Positions 54,501-62,408 of a DNA stretch of 64,000 nucleotides are shown here, in pieces. Numbering within the stretch: the stretch's first letter is position 1; each line of letters starts with the position of its first letter. Below the pieces are notes generated by a model. It was not told the origin of the DNA. It was given only the letters and a program-made list of their open reading frames with translations, and searched no databases. Position numbers and translations under genes: made by a program. Location of the stretch: assembly GCA_020632595.1 (NCBI GenBank), contig JACKFF010000006.1, positions 62,001-126,000 of the forward strand. The letters run 5' to 3'. Origin of the DNA: Nitrospiraceae bacterium (GTDB lineage Bacteria; Nitrospirota; Nitrospiria; Nitrospirales; UBA8639).

Positions 54501-56726
54501 GGTCAAGCGAATGTGCACAAAGGCGATACCGCCATTTTTGAGACGATTGTGGAGGCTCTCAAGGACGAGGTGGAATGGGTGTTTTTGGGAGACGCCCCAC
54601 CGATGGTCAATAGCCCAGGGGTGCTCAGTGAAGCATTTTCCATGGTAGACGTGGCGCAGTATCCGAAAAAATTGGCGAGTCTTAATCTTGATCTTGCATT
54701 GGCGCCATTGGTGCCAAACCCATTCAATGAAGCGAAAAGTGATATCCGAATTTTACAGTATGGAATATTGGGCTATCCGGTTATTGGCACGGATATTTTT
54801 CCCCATCAACATGCTCCCATCATACGGTTGCCGCATGAACCACAAGCCTGGATCAAGGCGATTCGCGAACGAATTCATGATTTAGGTGCCTTAGAAAGGG
54901 AGGGGGATCATCTGCGAGCCTGGGTATTGAACCATCGGCTTATGGAACATGTGCTTCCTCAGTATGAACAGGCCTGGTTGGGCCGTGACGAAAAATCCTC
55001 CAACAGGGTGCCTCAGTCGAACATACAGAGTCCACCAGGGCCCTCTTATTCCCCAATCAACCACGACAAGTATTCCTTTGATTGTTCAATCATTATTCCA
55101 GTTTGGAATAAAGTGGAATTGACCCGTCAGTGCTTGACTCATTTGTCGGAGGTCACAGATGGCTGTTCGTATGAAGTCATTGTCGTCGATAATGCATCCA
55201 CCGATGAGACCTCGGCATTTCTGGCTTCTTTAAGTGGGGATATTCAGGTCATCACGAATCCGGCCAATTATGGGTTTGCCAAAGCCTGCAACCAAGGGGC
55301 CGCTTCTGCCAAGGGGCGTTTTCTGGTCTTTTTAAATAACGATACGATTCCGAAGCCAGGATGGTTGCGGGCTTTATTGAATGAAGTGGAGAGCCATTTG
55401 GATGTTGCTATTGTCGGGAGTAAGCTGCTCTATCCGAATAACACCATCCAACATGCCGGCGTGGTTTTCGCAAAACATTGTTTGACGCCCTACCATATAT
55501 TTCGTGGTGCTCCGGGAGACCTGCAAGCGGCCAATATTCGTCGAGAGTTTCAGGTTGTCACTGCGGCTTGTATGCTCATTCGTCGTGAGGAGTTTCATGC
55601 GGTCGGGCAATTTGACGAGATCTATCAGAACGGATTTGAGGATGTGGACCTGTGCCTCAAAGTGGGCAAACGGGGCAAGAAAGTCATCTATCAACCGGAA
55701 AGTGTGCTCTATCATTTGGAACATCAAACGCCCGGAAGGAAGGATCATGAGGCCGAACGGCACAATGGTATTGTGCTCATGGAACGGTGGGCTTCCGCCA
55801 TCGTGGTTGATGAGGATGTCCATACGGTTTCGGCGGGCTATGCTAACCGGTATTCTCTGCGTGACGGCCGGCTTCAGCCCTCCCTCCAGGCACTGCAGGG
55901 CGATAGGGAGATAACGCAGTGGAAACGAGTTCAACGTGTTCAGGAGGTTCAATTACGTCAGCGGCATGCCGTAGGCCAGGGCTTGAATAGCCAGGACGAC
56001 TGTGAATTGCGCGCTCTCCTTTCCGAGTATCGAGATTGGCCGGATGATGGTGCAGTGCTTAAATGGGCGGCCAAGCTTTGCCAGTCGTTACAGTTATTGG
56101 ATGGGGAGCGGGCATTTTTGAAACGGATACTGAGTATGGGAGAAGATCGCGCGGCACGGGAACGACTCGCGAAGCTGGCTCTCGGCGGGAAGGATCTGCC
56201 TGAGGCGACTGACCATATCCAGGCGCTCCTTCAATCTGACCCCAGCAATGGGTCGGGTCACTGGTTAAAGGGAATTCTGTTAATGCAATCCCAGCAATGT
56301 GGTGAGGCGGCCCTGTCATTCCGCCGCGCTCTTCAGTGTGGCGCAGATTCTCGAAAAACCAGTATCGGTTTGGGAATGGCGTGTATGGGGATGGGAGATG
56401 TCGAAGAAGCCTGGAGGGTTTTCGACCAGATTGTGGCGGATTATCCTGATGATATCGAAGCCATGAATGGGTTGATTCAGGCTGGAACATCCCTGGAACG
56501 ATGGAAAGGCTTGGGGGAACGGCTTGCACGGTTTGTTGAACGAAATCCCGCAGACTGCGATATGCGCTTTGCGCTGGCCGGAGTGGAATTTCGTGCGAGT
56601 CGATTCGATGTGGCCAAGCACCAATGTGAGATGTTGAGCCTCTTAAAGCCCGACCATGAGGGATTGCACGATTTAGAGGTTCTCCTGCAGACGGCACCTC
56701 TTGGCCGTCATGCCCTCGCAAATTAA
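51525..56726 (+). CDS. Giant methyltransferase/multi-glycosyltransferase/TPR protein
   Basis: 1733 residues. Domains in order: methyltransferase type 11 (about 15-220, LEIGASTHNPYGL, LASHVIEHC); GT2 (about 270-490, VSVVVAAYNSERF, PTDDRLR); second GT2 (about 525-760, VDNGSTDGTPEYL, KLDNDIVI); GT-B type glycosyltransferase (about 828-1145, YDCDDLLW, RVGWAGQANVHKG); third GT2 (about 1183-1440, IIPVWNKVELT, VDNASTDET, FLNNDTIP); TPR-type helical repeats (about 1500-1715). The chain probably assembles several sugars of one glycan in order, in the cytoplasm. No membrane segment. No clear ribosome site, so its start is less sure. Confidence 0.92.
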   Translation: MYIFPESPLAHKWLDDLSGLEIGASTHNPYGLKTRNVGLGGEGYAQEQLSLVGEVAPIDICAEASAIPLSSESEDFILASHVIEHCPDVIKTLLEWYRIVKPDGYLFLVVPHRDAAPSDRGKPLTEWEHVVQDYMRHATPESEPEAKSFLYCHYHVFSPSSMKNFISRIFGCRLALVEEQDPDDKVGNGFSLVYRKTKSLQNAFPWEFQGGGYSINVSRPADFYQNKKEEEKNPLTKPPQSAPSCRQRGENPVVDQGRPHDKMEKSKIRLVSVVVAAYNSERFMRGLLENLEAQTIADQMEIIIVETGSETQEINIVRDFQQRFANITYVRTSERVSAVAATNQGVRMAKGSYITLLPTDDRLRCDALEVMVRELEKHPELGTVYADVFMTQFENQTFHRFIRGGYSIRFDFSPDMMLTGYPMGPLFMWRKKVHEEVGIFDEKFLCAADYDFHCRVARHYPMRHISEFLGLYLQNPKGVVNSNPQISQEEFRAIIQANRPYFPPPIQKPLTILQYEKPVFPEKYVNIGMVTFNRLEFTKAALTALFQHTCFPHVITVVDNGSTDGTPEYLQSLHQQGFITNLILLPSNVGIAKASNLAWSQEPEAEYYLKLDNDIVIQKPGWLSRMVEVIDRIPELGAIAYNFERESYPVREIRGLPVRPKIGNLNGACTLIPKRTHQSLGFWCEDYGLYGEEDADYGLRIHLHGLQNAYMEDEKVGLHLPAGRAAHIDAQSFKATDGIEEETHAEYRAFKDEWRRKNVQDIAKKNWQDYQTGTKTLYCSTPFVREFQKEREQPEGSDLSSRPRVQADERPREVMLDIPRDTSHETWRTVSVIASDYICGRIRLLQPLLAGEGIWGKGSIVADANIYLNDTTLPPMGLGQVWAIQRNCRLSEETLKEAQSQGTRIVYDCDDLLWKIPVDNPNHGYFTPEYLQRMFGLMYTADCVTVSTEPIQADLKQRGIESTVLLNCLLRQEWEDFKPRRRAGSRPRVGWAGQANVHKGDTAIFETIVEALKDEVEWVFLGDAPPMVNSPGVLSEAFSMVDVAQYPKKLASLNLDLALAPLVPNPFNEAKSDIRILQYGILGYPVIGTDIFPHQHAPIIRLPHEPQAWIKAIRERIHDLGALEREGDHLRAWVLNHRLMEHVLPQYEQAWLGRDEKSSNRVPQSNIQSPPGPSYSPINHDKYSFDCSIIIPVWNKVELTRQCLTHLSEVTDGCSYEVIVVDNASTDETSAFLASLSGDIQVITNPANYGFAKACNQGAASAKGRFLVFLNNDTIPKPGWLRALLNEVESHLDVAIVGSKLLYPNNTIQHAGVVFAKHCLTPYHIFRGAPGDLQAANIRREFQVVTAACMLIRREEFHAVGQFDEIYQNGFEDVDLCLKVGKRGKKVIYQPESVLYHLEHQTPGRKDHEAERHNGIVLMERWASAIVVDEDVHTVSAGYANRYSLRDGRLQPSLQALQGDREITQWKRVQRVQEVQLRQRHAVGQGLNSQDDCELRALLSEYRDWPDDGAVLKWAAKLCQSLQLLDGERAFLKRILSMGEDRAARERLAKLALGGKDLPEATDHIQALLQSDPSNGSGHWLKGILLMQSQQCGEAALSFRRALQCGADSRKTSIGLGMACMGMGDVEEAWRVFDQIVADYPDDIEAMNGLIQAGTSLERWKGLGERLARFVERNPADCDMRFALAGVEFRASRFDVAKHQCEMLSLLKPDHEGLHDLEVLLQTAPLGRHALAN

Positions 56727-56759
56727 ATTGAAGAACTTTTTGCCTAGTCAAGTTAGCCT

Positions 56760-58013
56760 ATGTCCCGAGCCCTTTTAATACAATTAGCTCGGCTGGGTGA
56801 TCTGGTCCAATCCCTTCCTGTTCTGACTGCCCTGCAATCTGCCTATCCTGAGCGACCGCTTGATCTTCTTTGCCCTTCGCCTTTGGTGGCGCTTGGAGAA
56901 GTTTTTCCTTGTGTGGACAGGGTTTTCCCTTGGAATGGGGAACAATGGCATGAATTGGCCACGACCAAGATGACAGATTGTGACCAACAATTGGCCCGAG
57001 CCACACGCTATCTGGCTGACCACGCCTTTCCTCCGTATGCATTGGCCTATAATTTGAATAACCATCCCCGAGGGATACTTGCTGCCCATGTATTGAGTGG
57101 TCTGGTTGTCGGGCCTGGCGAGTATGGACCATTGAATCAGACGCCTCCGGCATGGGCGGGATATTTACGTCGCATTGCTCAGCATCGAGGAAGCAACCGG
57201 GTGCATTTAGCGGATGCGTTTTGCGGGATGTGTCAGGTTCTTCCGCCGCGGGACGTTCCCCACTTGAAGGCCCCTAAGGAGGCATGGCCCTTCGAGCTGG
57301 AACTGCCCGTAAATGGTGAACCTTCTACTCTCATCGGAATTGTTCTTGGTGCGGGAGATGCCGACCGGCGAGTTCCTCTTTCTGTGTGGCAAGACCTGAT
57401 TGTTGCATGCGCTGAGCAAATTCCTCAGTGCTTTCTGCTTTTGGTCGGTGGTGCTGGAGAGCGGGAAGCGGCATTGGCCTTAGAGCATCGCCTTCCCATT
57501 AAATATCTCAATCGGGTGGTGAATGGGTGTGGTCGGACTTCGTTGCCCCAGCTTGTGGCTCTTCTGAATCGGTGTCAGTGGGTGGTCGGCTCGGATACGG
57601 GACCATTGCATCTGGGAACGATGTGTGGAGCTCGGGCGATCGGCTGGTATTTCTCCCGGGCCAGAGTCCATGAAACGGGCCCCTATGGGGTGGGTCATTA
57701 TGTGTGGCAACGCGCGGGAGCGCAACTTCGGGAGAGCCCGGATGTCCCTGACGTAAGCGCTGTAGGATCATTTTCTGCCTATTGGCCTGTGATGGAAACC
57801 GTCCATTTAATACGGGGAAACCCGGTGAATGCGACAACAGATGAGTGGGATCTCTGGACCGGCAATAGAGATGAGTGGGGGGTGTTTTATACCCGGGATG
57901 GCATTCCAGACGTGGCTGTTCTCCGGCGAAAAGATACCTGGGAGGAGCTGTCTCAGCTGGCGAGTCAAGGTATTCGGATGGAAGTCTCGAAGTTGTCGGG
58001 AAGGCTCCGGTAG
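56760..58013 (+). CDS. Family 9 glycosyltransferase (heptosyltransferase-like), A
   Basis: 417 residues. N-terminal LIQLARLGDLVQSLPVLTAL and C-terminal VGSDTGPLHLGTMCGA are the ADP-heptose:LPS heptosyltransferase (GT9) signatures. The last 80 residues extend beyond the usual end. Starts 33 bases after the giant protein. Acceptor is unknown; flagellin or the surface glycan are the candidates by position. Confidence 0.88.
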   Translation: MSRALLIQLARLGDLVQSLPVLTALQSAYPERPLDLLCPSPLVALGEVFPCVDRVFPWNGEQWHELATTKMTDCDQQLARATRYLADHAFPPYALAYNLNNHPRGILAAHVLSGLVVGPGEYGPLNQTPPAWAGYLRRIAQHRGSNRVHLADAFCGMCQVLPPRDVPHLKAPKEAWPFELELPVNGEPSTLIGIVLGAGDADRRVPLSVWQDLIVACAEQIPQCFLLLVGGAGEREAALALEHRLPIKYLNRVVNGCGRTSLPQLVALLNRCQWVVGSDTGPLHLGTMCGARAIGWYFSRARVHETGPYGVGHYVWQRAGAQLRESPDVPDVSAVGSFSAYWPVMETVHLIRGNPVNATTDEWDLWTGNRDEWGVFYTRDGIPDVAVLRRKDTWEELSQLASQGIRMEVSKLSGRLR

Positions 58014-58062
58014 TTTGTAGGCCGGGGCTGTGTTTTTAGGGCAATCAACCAGGAACAGATAA

Positions 58063-59880
58063 ATGGACCTGTTGAAACAAAATATTGGTATTCTTCGCGA
58101 TCAGGCTCCGGTTCTTGCGGCTCAGATCCTCCAGGTACCAGGAGGAACCCTTTCGATCCAACCAGCTAAATCTGGAATGCCCACCGCGCTTGTCAACTCC
58201 CGCTATCTCCATAGTGCGTATGATCCGGTTCGCGAGGCAGAGCGCTGGGCTGAAGAACGCGCGAAAGACTGTCAAGGAGGGGAAGCTATTGTCCTCCTTG
58301 GTGTGGGACTACTCTACCATGTACAAGCCTTGCGTCAGGTGTTGCCCCATGACCAGGTCATCATGGTCGTCGTGCCAGATCTTTCTGAATTTGCGGATTG
58401 TGTCTCGGTTCGGACGCTGGAAGGGTGGGGGAAAGGGGTGATGTGGCTGGCGGGTTCAATGGCTGATATAGCTGTCCAAGTGACACAGAAAGCCAAGCGG
58501 GTCCGCGTTTTGAGTTACGAACCTGCGGCCACGGTTCATCGTGAGGCCTATGAACATTTTCGTCTACAGCTTCGTGAGCATCTCGCTCAACAATTAAGCG
58601 GGGCGCTTCACATCATGGTGGTCGGCCCTATTTATGGCGGGTCGTTGCCGATCGCCCGATATGTGGTAAATGCATTGGAAGGTCTTGGACATCGTGTGAG
58701 TTGGGTGGATCATAGTCCTCATTATGCGGGATATCAGAATTTGGAAACGATCCGTGATCACCGGTTGCGGCTCACAGTCCAACAACGGATGAGTGAAACG
58801 CTGGCGGTGATAAGTCTTGCTCATGTGGCAGAAGATCCCCCTGATCTCGTGTTAGCCTTATCCCAGGCTCCATTAACCATGGCCGTTCTAGAGCAAATGC
58901 GTCGAAAAAAGGTGTTAACGGCGATGTGGTTTGTGGAAAATTTTCGGCATTTAACCTATTGGCAGCAGATGGTGACGGGGTATGACTTTTGGTTTGTGAT
59001 GCAACAAGGGTCATGCTTGGACGCTTTCAGAAAAGCCGGCGCCAAACAGGTCTCGTATCTTCCCTTAGCCGCTGATCCGGCCATTCATCAACCTATGGTT
59101 TTCACCGAGGAAGAGCGACGAGAGTTTGTTGCCGACGTATCCTTTTTAGGGGCAGGGTATAGAAATCGGCGACATATCCTCCCATCCCTGGTCGGCCATG
59201 GGTGGACATTTAAATTGTGGGGGAATGAGTGGGACAACCCTGGGGCGTTAGCGCCGGTTCTTCAGAGAGGGGGCGCACGCATTGATACTTTCACCAGTGT
59301 GAAAATTTTTAATGCCACCTCGGTCAATATTAATTTGCATTCGTACACGGGAGATGGATTCGATCCGGAGGGAGATGGGGTGAATCCCAGGACATTTGAA
59401 ATCGCCAGTTGCGGGGCGTTTCAAGTGGTCGATACCCGCACCTTGCTTCCGGCCCTTTTTGATGAATCGATGATGGCAATAATTAACAATCCGGACCAGC
59501 TTATCCCAATTGTCCAAACCTATCTGCACGAACCAGCCAGGCGAGCGGCCATGGCTGCATTGTCCCGGAAACGGGTATTAGAGGCGCATACATACAGCCA
59601 TCGGATGAGGACCTTCCTAGGCGCCGTGGGCATGGCGAGCCCTGACCGGCTCGGAGCTATCCTTCAGGGGGATCGTCACGCTGAATCTTTGGTGGCGCGA
59701 AGCGGGACGACTCCGGAATTGATTCCAATGCTGAAGCAGTTTCCTCAAACTGAGCGTGTGGAGTTAGTGGATGTGGCGAAAAGTATTAGAAATAAAGGGC
59801 CTGAAGCCCGGCTGAATCGTGAAGAACTACTGATTCTGATGATGGATGAATACCGCCAGGAAAAACGGGATTTTCTTTGA
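58063..59880 (+). CDS. Maf/CgeB-like glycosyltransferase
   Basis: 605 residues. The N-terminal part (about 40-130; NSRYLHSAYDPVREAERW, LLGVGLLYHVQALRQ) resembles the N-terminus of Maf flagellar glycosylation proteins. The C-terminal part (about 185-520) is a CgeB-like GT-B glycosyltransferase with HIMVVGPIYGGS, FVENFRHL and the acceptor-end GVNPRTFEIASCGAFQVVD. Maf proteins add nonulosonic acids to flagellin; this fusion may do the same kind of job with another sugar. Assignment of the N-part is by eye. Confidence 0.75.
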   Translation: MDLLKQNIGILRDQAPVLAAQILQVPGGTLSIQPAKSGMPTALVNSRYLHSAYDPVREAERWAEERAKDCQGGEAIVLLGVGLLYHVQALRQVLPHDQVIMVVVPDLSEFADCVSVRTLEGWGKGVMWLAGSMADIAVQVTQKAKRVRVLSYEPAATVHREAYEHFRLQLREHLAQQLSGALHIMVVGPIYGGSLPIARYVVNALEGLGHRVSWVDHSPHYAGYQNLETIRDHRLRLTVQQRMSETLAVISLAHVAEDPPDLVLALSQAPLTMAVLEQMRRKKVLTAMWFVENFRHLTYWQQMVTGYDFWFVMQQGSCLDAFRKAGAKQVSYLPLAADPAIHQPMVFTEEERREFVADVSFLGAGYRNRRHILPSLVGHGWTFKLWGNEWDNPGALAPVLQRGGARIDTFTSVKIFNATSVNINLHSYTGDGFDPEGDGVNPRTFEIASCGAFQVVDTRTLLPALFDESMMAIINNPDQLIPIVQTYLHEPARRAAMAALSRKRVLEAHTYSHRMRTFLGAVGMASPDRLGAILQGDRHAESLVARSGTTPELIPMLKQFPQTERVELVDVAKSIRNKGPEARLNREELLILMMDEYRQEKRDFL

Positions 59881-59919
59881 AGCTCTGACGGGATAATTTC
59901 CCGCTCCCGCCGATTATTC

Positions 59920-61575
59920 ATGAATAAACAAGTCCTCATTATTAACATTACCCGGATGGGTGATTTAATTCAGATGCTTCCCCTTCTCTCACGGTTAGAG
60001 GAAGAATGGCCGGGTGTGGCCATTGATCTGATTGTTGATAAAGAATTTGCTCATGTCGCCAGCCTCATTCCTGGCATTCGCCAGGTGTTGATGTTTGACT
60101 TCCAGCTGTTGATGGATGAAAGCCGGGTGCGAGCGCGAGACGTGGTCGCCCTCTACCGGGAACTTGCCGGTTGGGTTCAACCGTTACTTCAGGTGGGATA
60201 CGATCGTGTCGTGAACCTGACCTTTAATCGCCGCAGTGCGTTTCTGGTGAAATATTTCGGGTGTGCAGATGAGCGAGGAATGACCACGACCCAGGATGGG
60301 AGTTTCGTGGTGAAAAATCCTTGGATGAAATATTTCGTGGATTTCCATGTGTATCGACCATTGAATCGATTCAATATTGTGGATCTTTTTTCGCTTGGCG
60401 GGAGCGGGCCGGGTTCGTTTTCTCCTCTTCGCTTATCTGTGCCCCAGCACATGAAAGAATGGGCACGGACCTATGTGAGACAAGCCGGGCCGGCCGATGA
60501 GTGGATTGGCATTCAAGTCGGCGCCAGTGATCCGATGAAAGCCTGGCGACCGGAATACTTTGGACAAATGATGGCGTATCTCGGCCAAAATCGGCCGGTC
60601 GGATTTGTGTTGATTGGCACGAAGAAAGAAGAGGCGGATGTTCGCGATGCCATTCGGTGTTACCGGCAGGCGGGAGGATTAGGAAGCATATGTGAAGCTG
60701 TCGGCCAAACCACTGTGCCGCAACTGGTGGCTTTGCTTAATCATTGCGTCTTGATGGTGACCAATGACACGGGGCCGATGCACATGGCTGTGGGAGTGAA
60801 CACGCCGGTCCTGAACGTGTCGGTGGGCCATGTGAATTTTTGGGAAACCGGACCGTTTGGACCAGGGCATTGGGTGGTTCAGCCCGAGATCATGTGTGGC
60901 CCATGCGGATTCGATAAGGTCTGCCCTCACCATGCCTGTAAAGACCAGATCATTCCTCAAGAGGTGGGCCAGCTATGCTTACATCTCTTGGGTAATCATT
61001 CCTTCCCGTCGTTTTCATCCAAAATTCGAGTATATGAAGGCGGCGTCAATGAAGATCAGTTAGGGACATTTAGGTTAAGAGCGGGAACTGAAGAGCCACG
61101 CGTATCCTGGTATGCGGAGTATTGGCGGCAATACTGGTATCAATCCTTTACCGGGAACCCTAGCCTGGTCCCTTTTTCCCCAACGCCTCCACCGGATTTT
61201 TCAGACTGCGCGCAGGTATGGCGTCGTTTGGCTCCCCAGCTCGATCAGTTGTGTATTCAAGCCGACACCGTATGGGATATGTGTCGTCAAAGGCCTATCC
61301 CGGTTGACAGATTAAAGGCGCGCCAGTACCAGTTAAAAGTTGACACACTCACGATGCAACAGGTCGCCAGGCCGTCATTGGCCTTTGGCCCTTTAGCGAT
61401 GGCCTTTTTTCGAGATACCTTTAGCTTGGAGTCGTTGACCCTTAGCGGCATGGCCGAGGAACATGCTCAAGCGTATCATGTATTTCGCACTCGAGGGGAA
61501 GAAAATTATCGGCGGTTAGAAGGAATGTTTTCTCATGATCCAAGGGGGGGTCGGTATGCACGTACAATTGGATGA
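59920..61575 (+). CDS. Family 9 glycosyltransferase (heptosyltransferase-like), B
   Basis: 551 residues. GT9 motifs: INITRMGDLIQMLPLLSRL, WIGIQVGASDPMKAW, VTNDTGPMHMAVGVNTPV (about 280-300), followed by a Cys-rich CGPCGFDKVCPHHACKD (about 328-344) common in this family. About 190 C-terminal residues form an extra helical region. Partner of copy A. Its end overlaps the next gene. Confidence 0.88.
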   Translation: MNKQVLIINITRMGDLIQMLPLLSRLEEEWPGVAIDLIVDKEFAHVASLIPGIRQVLMFDFQLLMDESRVRARDVVALYRELAGWVQPLLQVGYDRVVNLTFNRRSAFLVKYFGCADERGMTTTQDGSFVVKNPWMKYFVDFHVYRPLNRFNIVDLFSLGGSGPGSFSPLRLSVPQHMKEWARTYVRQAGPADEWIGIQVGASDPMKAWRPEYFGQMMAYLGQNRPVGFVLIGTKKEEADVRDAIRCYRQAGGLGSICEAVGQTTVPQLVALLNHCVLMVTNDTGPMHMAVGVNTPVLNVSVGHVNFWETGPFGPGHWVVQPEIMCGPCGFDKVCPHHACKDQIIPQEVGQLCLHLLGNHSFPSFSSKIRVYEGGVNEDQLGTFRLRAGTEEPRVSWYAEYWRQYWYQSFTGNPSLVPFSPTPPPDFSDCAQVWRRLAPQLDQLCIQADTVWDMCRQRPIPVDRLKARQYQLKVDTLTMQQVARPSLAFGPLAMAFFRDTFSLESLTLSGMAEEHAQAYHVFRTRGEENYRRLEGMFSHDPRGGRYARTIG

Positions 61576-62104
61576 AGAAATCTGGGAAGTGGGTGATCGT
61601 GTTCAGCTAGGCGAAGTTCTGGCCAATTTGAGTGACCGCGCTCAGGCCAAAGGGTGTTTGGTGACGGAATTAATAGTTGGTAATCGGAAGATGACGGATC
61701 GGGAGCTAGTGCCTCCCACCCTGGCTCAAGTGGCGAGCTCGTTTGGATCCATCGCAGCCGTGAGCAAACATGTGGAATCCATCGTGCAATATTCTGAAAA
61801 AACGGGCCAAAAATTCGGAGCACAGCTACGTGAACAAGGACAGAAGTTTGTTGATGCTTTCCGACAAGGGGATGGAAAATATCACCAGTTAGACCAATGG
61901 TTCGGGCAAATAGCCGATTACCTTGAGTGGCTACAGGTTCATGAATCTATGGGGCTTAAAAAGCCTGAGGCCATCCATAACCTATCGTTTTGGGTCAAAG
62001 AATTACTGAATGCTCGAGAAAACGAAGATGCCGTTCGAATTGCAGATATGTTGGAGTATGAAGTGATTCCTTATCTTTCTCAAAATAGTACTCCTCTTCC
62101 TTAA
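61556..62104 (+). CDS. Unknown protein directly upstream of flagellin
   Basis: 182 residues from ATG 61556 (GGGGGG 7 bases before; an in-frame ATG at 61535 is possible), overlapping the previous gene by 20 bases. The first half begins with a beta-rich HVQLDEEIWEVGDRVQLGEVL; the rest is helical (SKHVESIVQYSEKTGQKFG, YHQLDQWFGQIADYLEWL, ELLNARENEDAVRIADMLE). No family recognised. Its place next to fliC and at the end of the glycan operon suggests a flagellar role, e.g. chaperone or glycosylation cofactor (inference). Confidence 0.7.
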   Translation: MHVQLDEEIWEVGDRVQLGEVLANLSDRAQAKGCLVTELIVGNRKMTDRELVPPTLAQVASSFGSIAAVSKHVESIVQYSEKTGQKFGAQLREQGQKFVDAFRQGDGKYHQLDQWFGQIADYLEWLQVHESMGLKKPEAIHNLSFWVKELLNARENEDAVRIADMLEYEVIPYLSQNSTPLP

Positions 62105-62260
62105 CGCCAAGCTTTCTCGTCCTTTCATTCCTGTAGCTTCCTACGGAATTAACATCGGAGAATATGGAATGTGAAGTTGTCTCTGTTTACCAGGTCAGGT
62201 TACTGCGTGGATTCTCAATGGGGTTTTGTCAGGGAGCACAAGGGTTTGATTGGGCTTCTC

Positions 62261-62287
62261 TCAAGTTTTCTTCCTGGTCGTCGATAC
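62261..62287 (+). promoter_or_regulatory. Sigma-28 (FliA) promoter of flagellin
   Basis: TCAAGTTT (62261-62268), an 11-base spacer, then GTCGATAC (62280-62287): 7 of 8 and 6 of 8 matches to TAAAGTTT-N11-GCCGATAA with exact spacing. Transcription would begin near 62294, giving a leader of about 115 bases. Confidence 0.75.
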
Positions 62288-62362
62288 ATACCGGTAGAAG
62301 TGAAAATTGGTTCATTTCACAATTTTAGAGGAGGCCAATCGGCTCAACCCATTTATTGTCTT

Positions 62363-62405
62363 CCTCAAGGGACGGATCCTTTGAGGTGCAGCCATCAAGG
62401 AGGAA
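62363..62405 (+). promoter_or_regulatory. Likely CsrA-binding hairpin and ribosome site in flagellin leader
   Basis: CCTCAAGG (62363-62370) pairs with CCTTTGAGG (62378-62386, one T bulged) and leaves the 7-base loop GACGGAT, which shows GGA at 62374-62376. The ribosome site AAGGAGGAA (62397-62405) holds two more GGA. One GGA in a loop and one on the ribosome site is the arrangement of the Bacillus flagellin (hag) leader bound by CsrA. CsrA and FliW are both encoded at 35 kb. Confidence 0.6.
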
Positions 62406-62408
62406 AGT

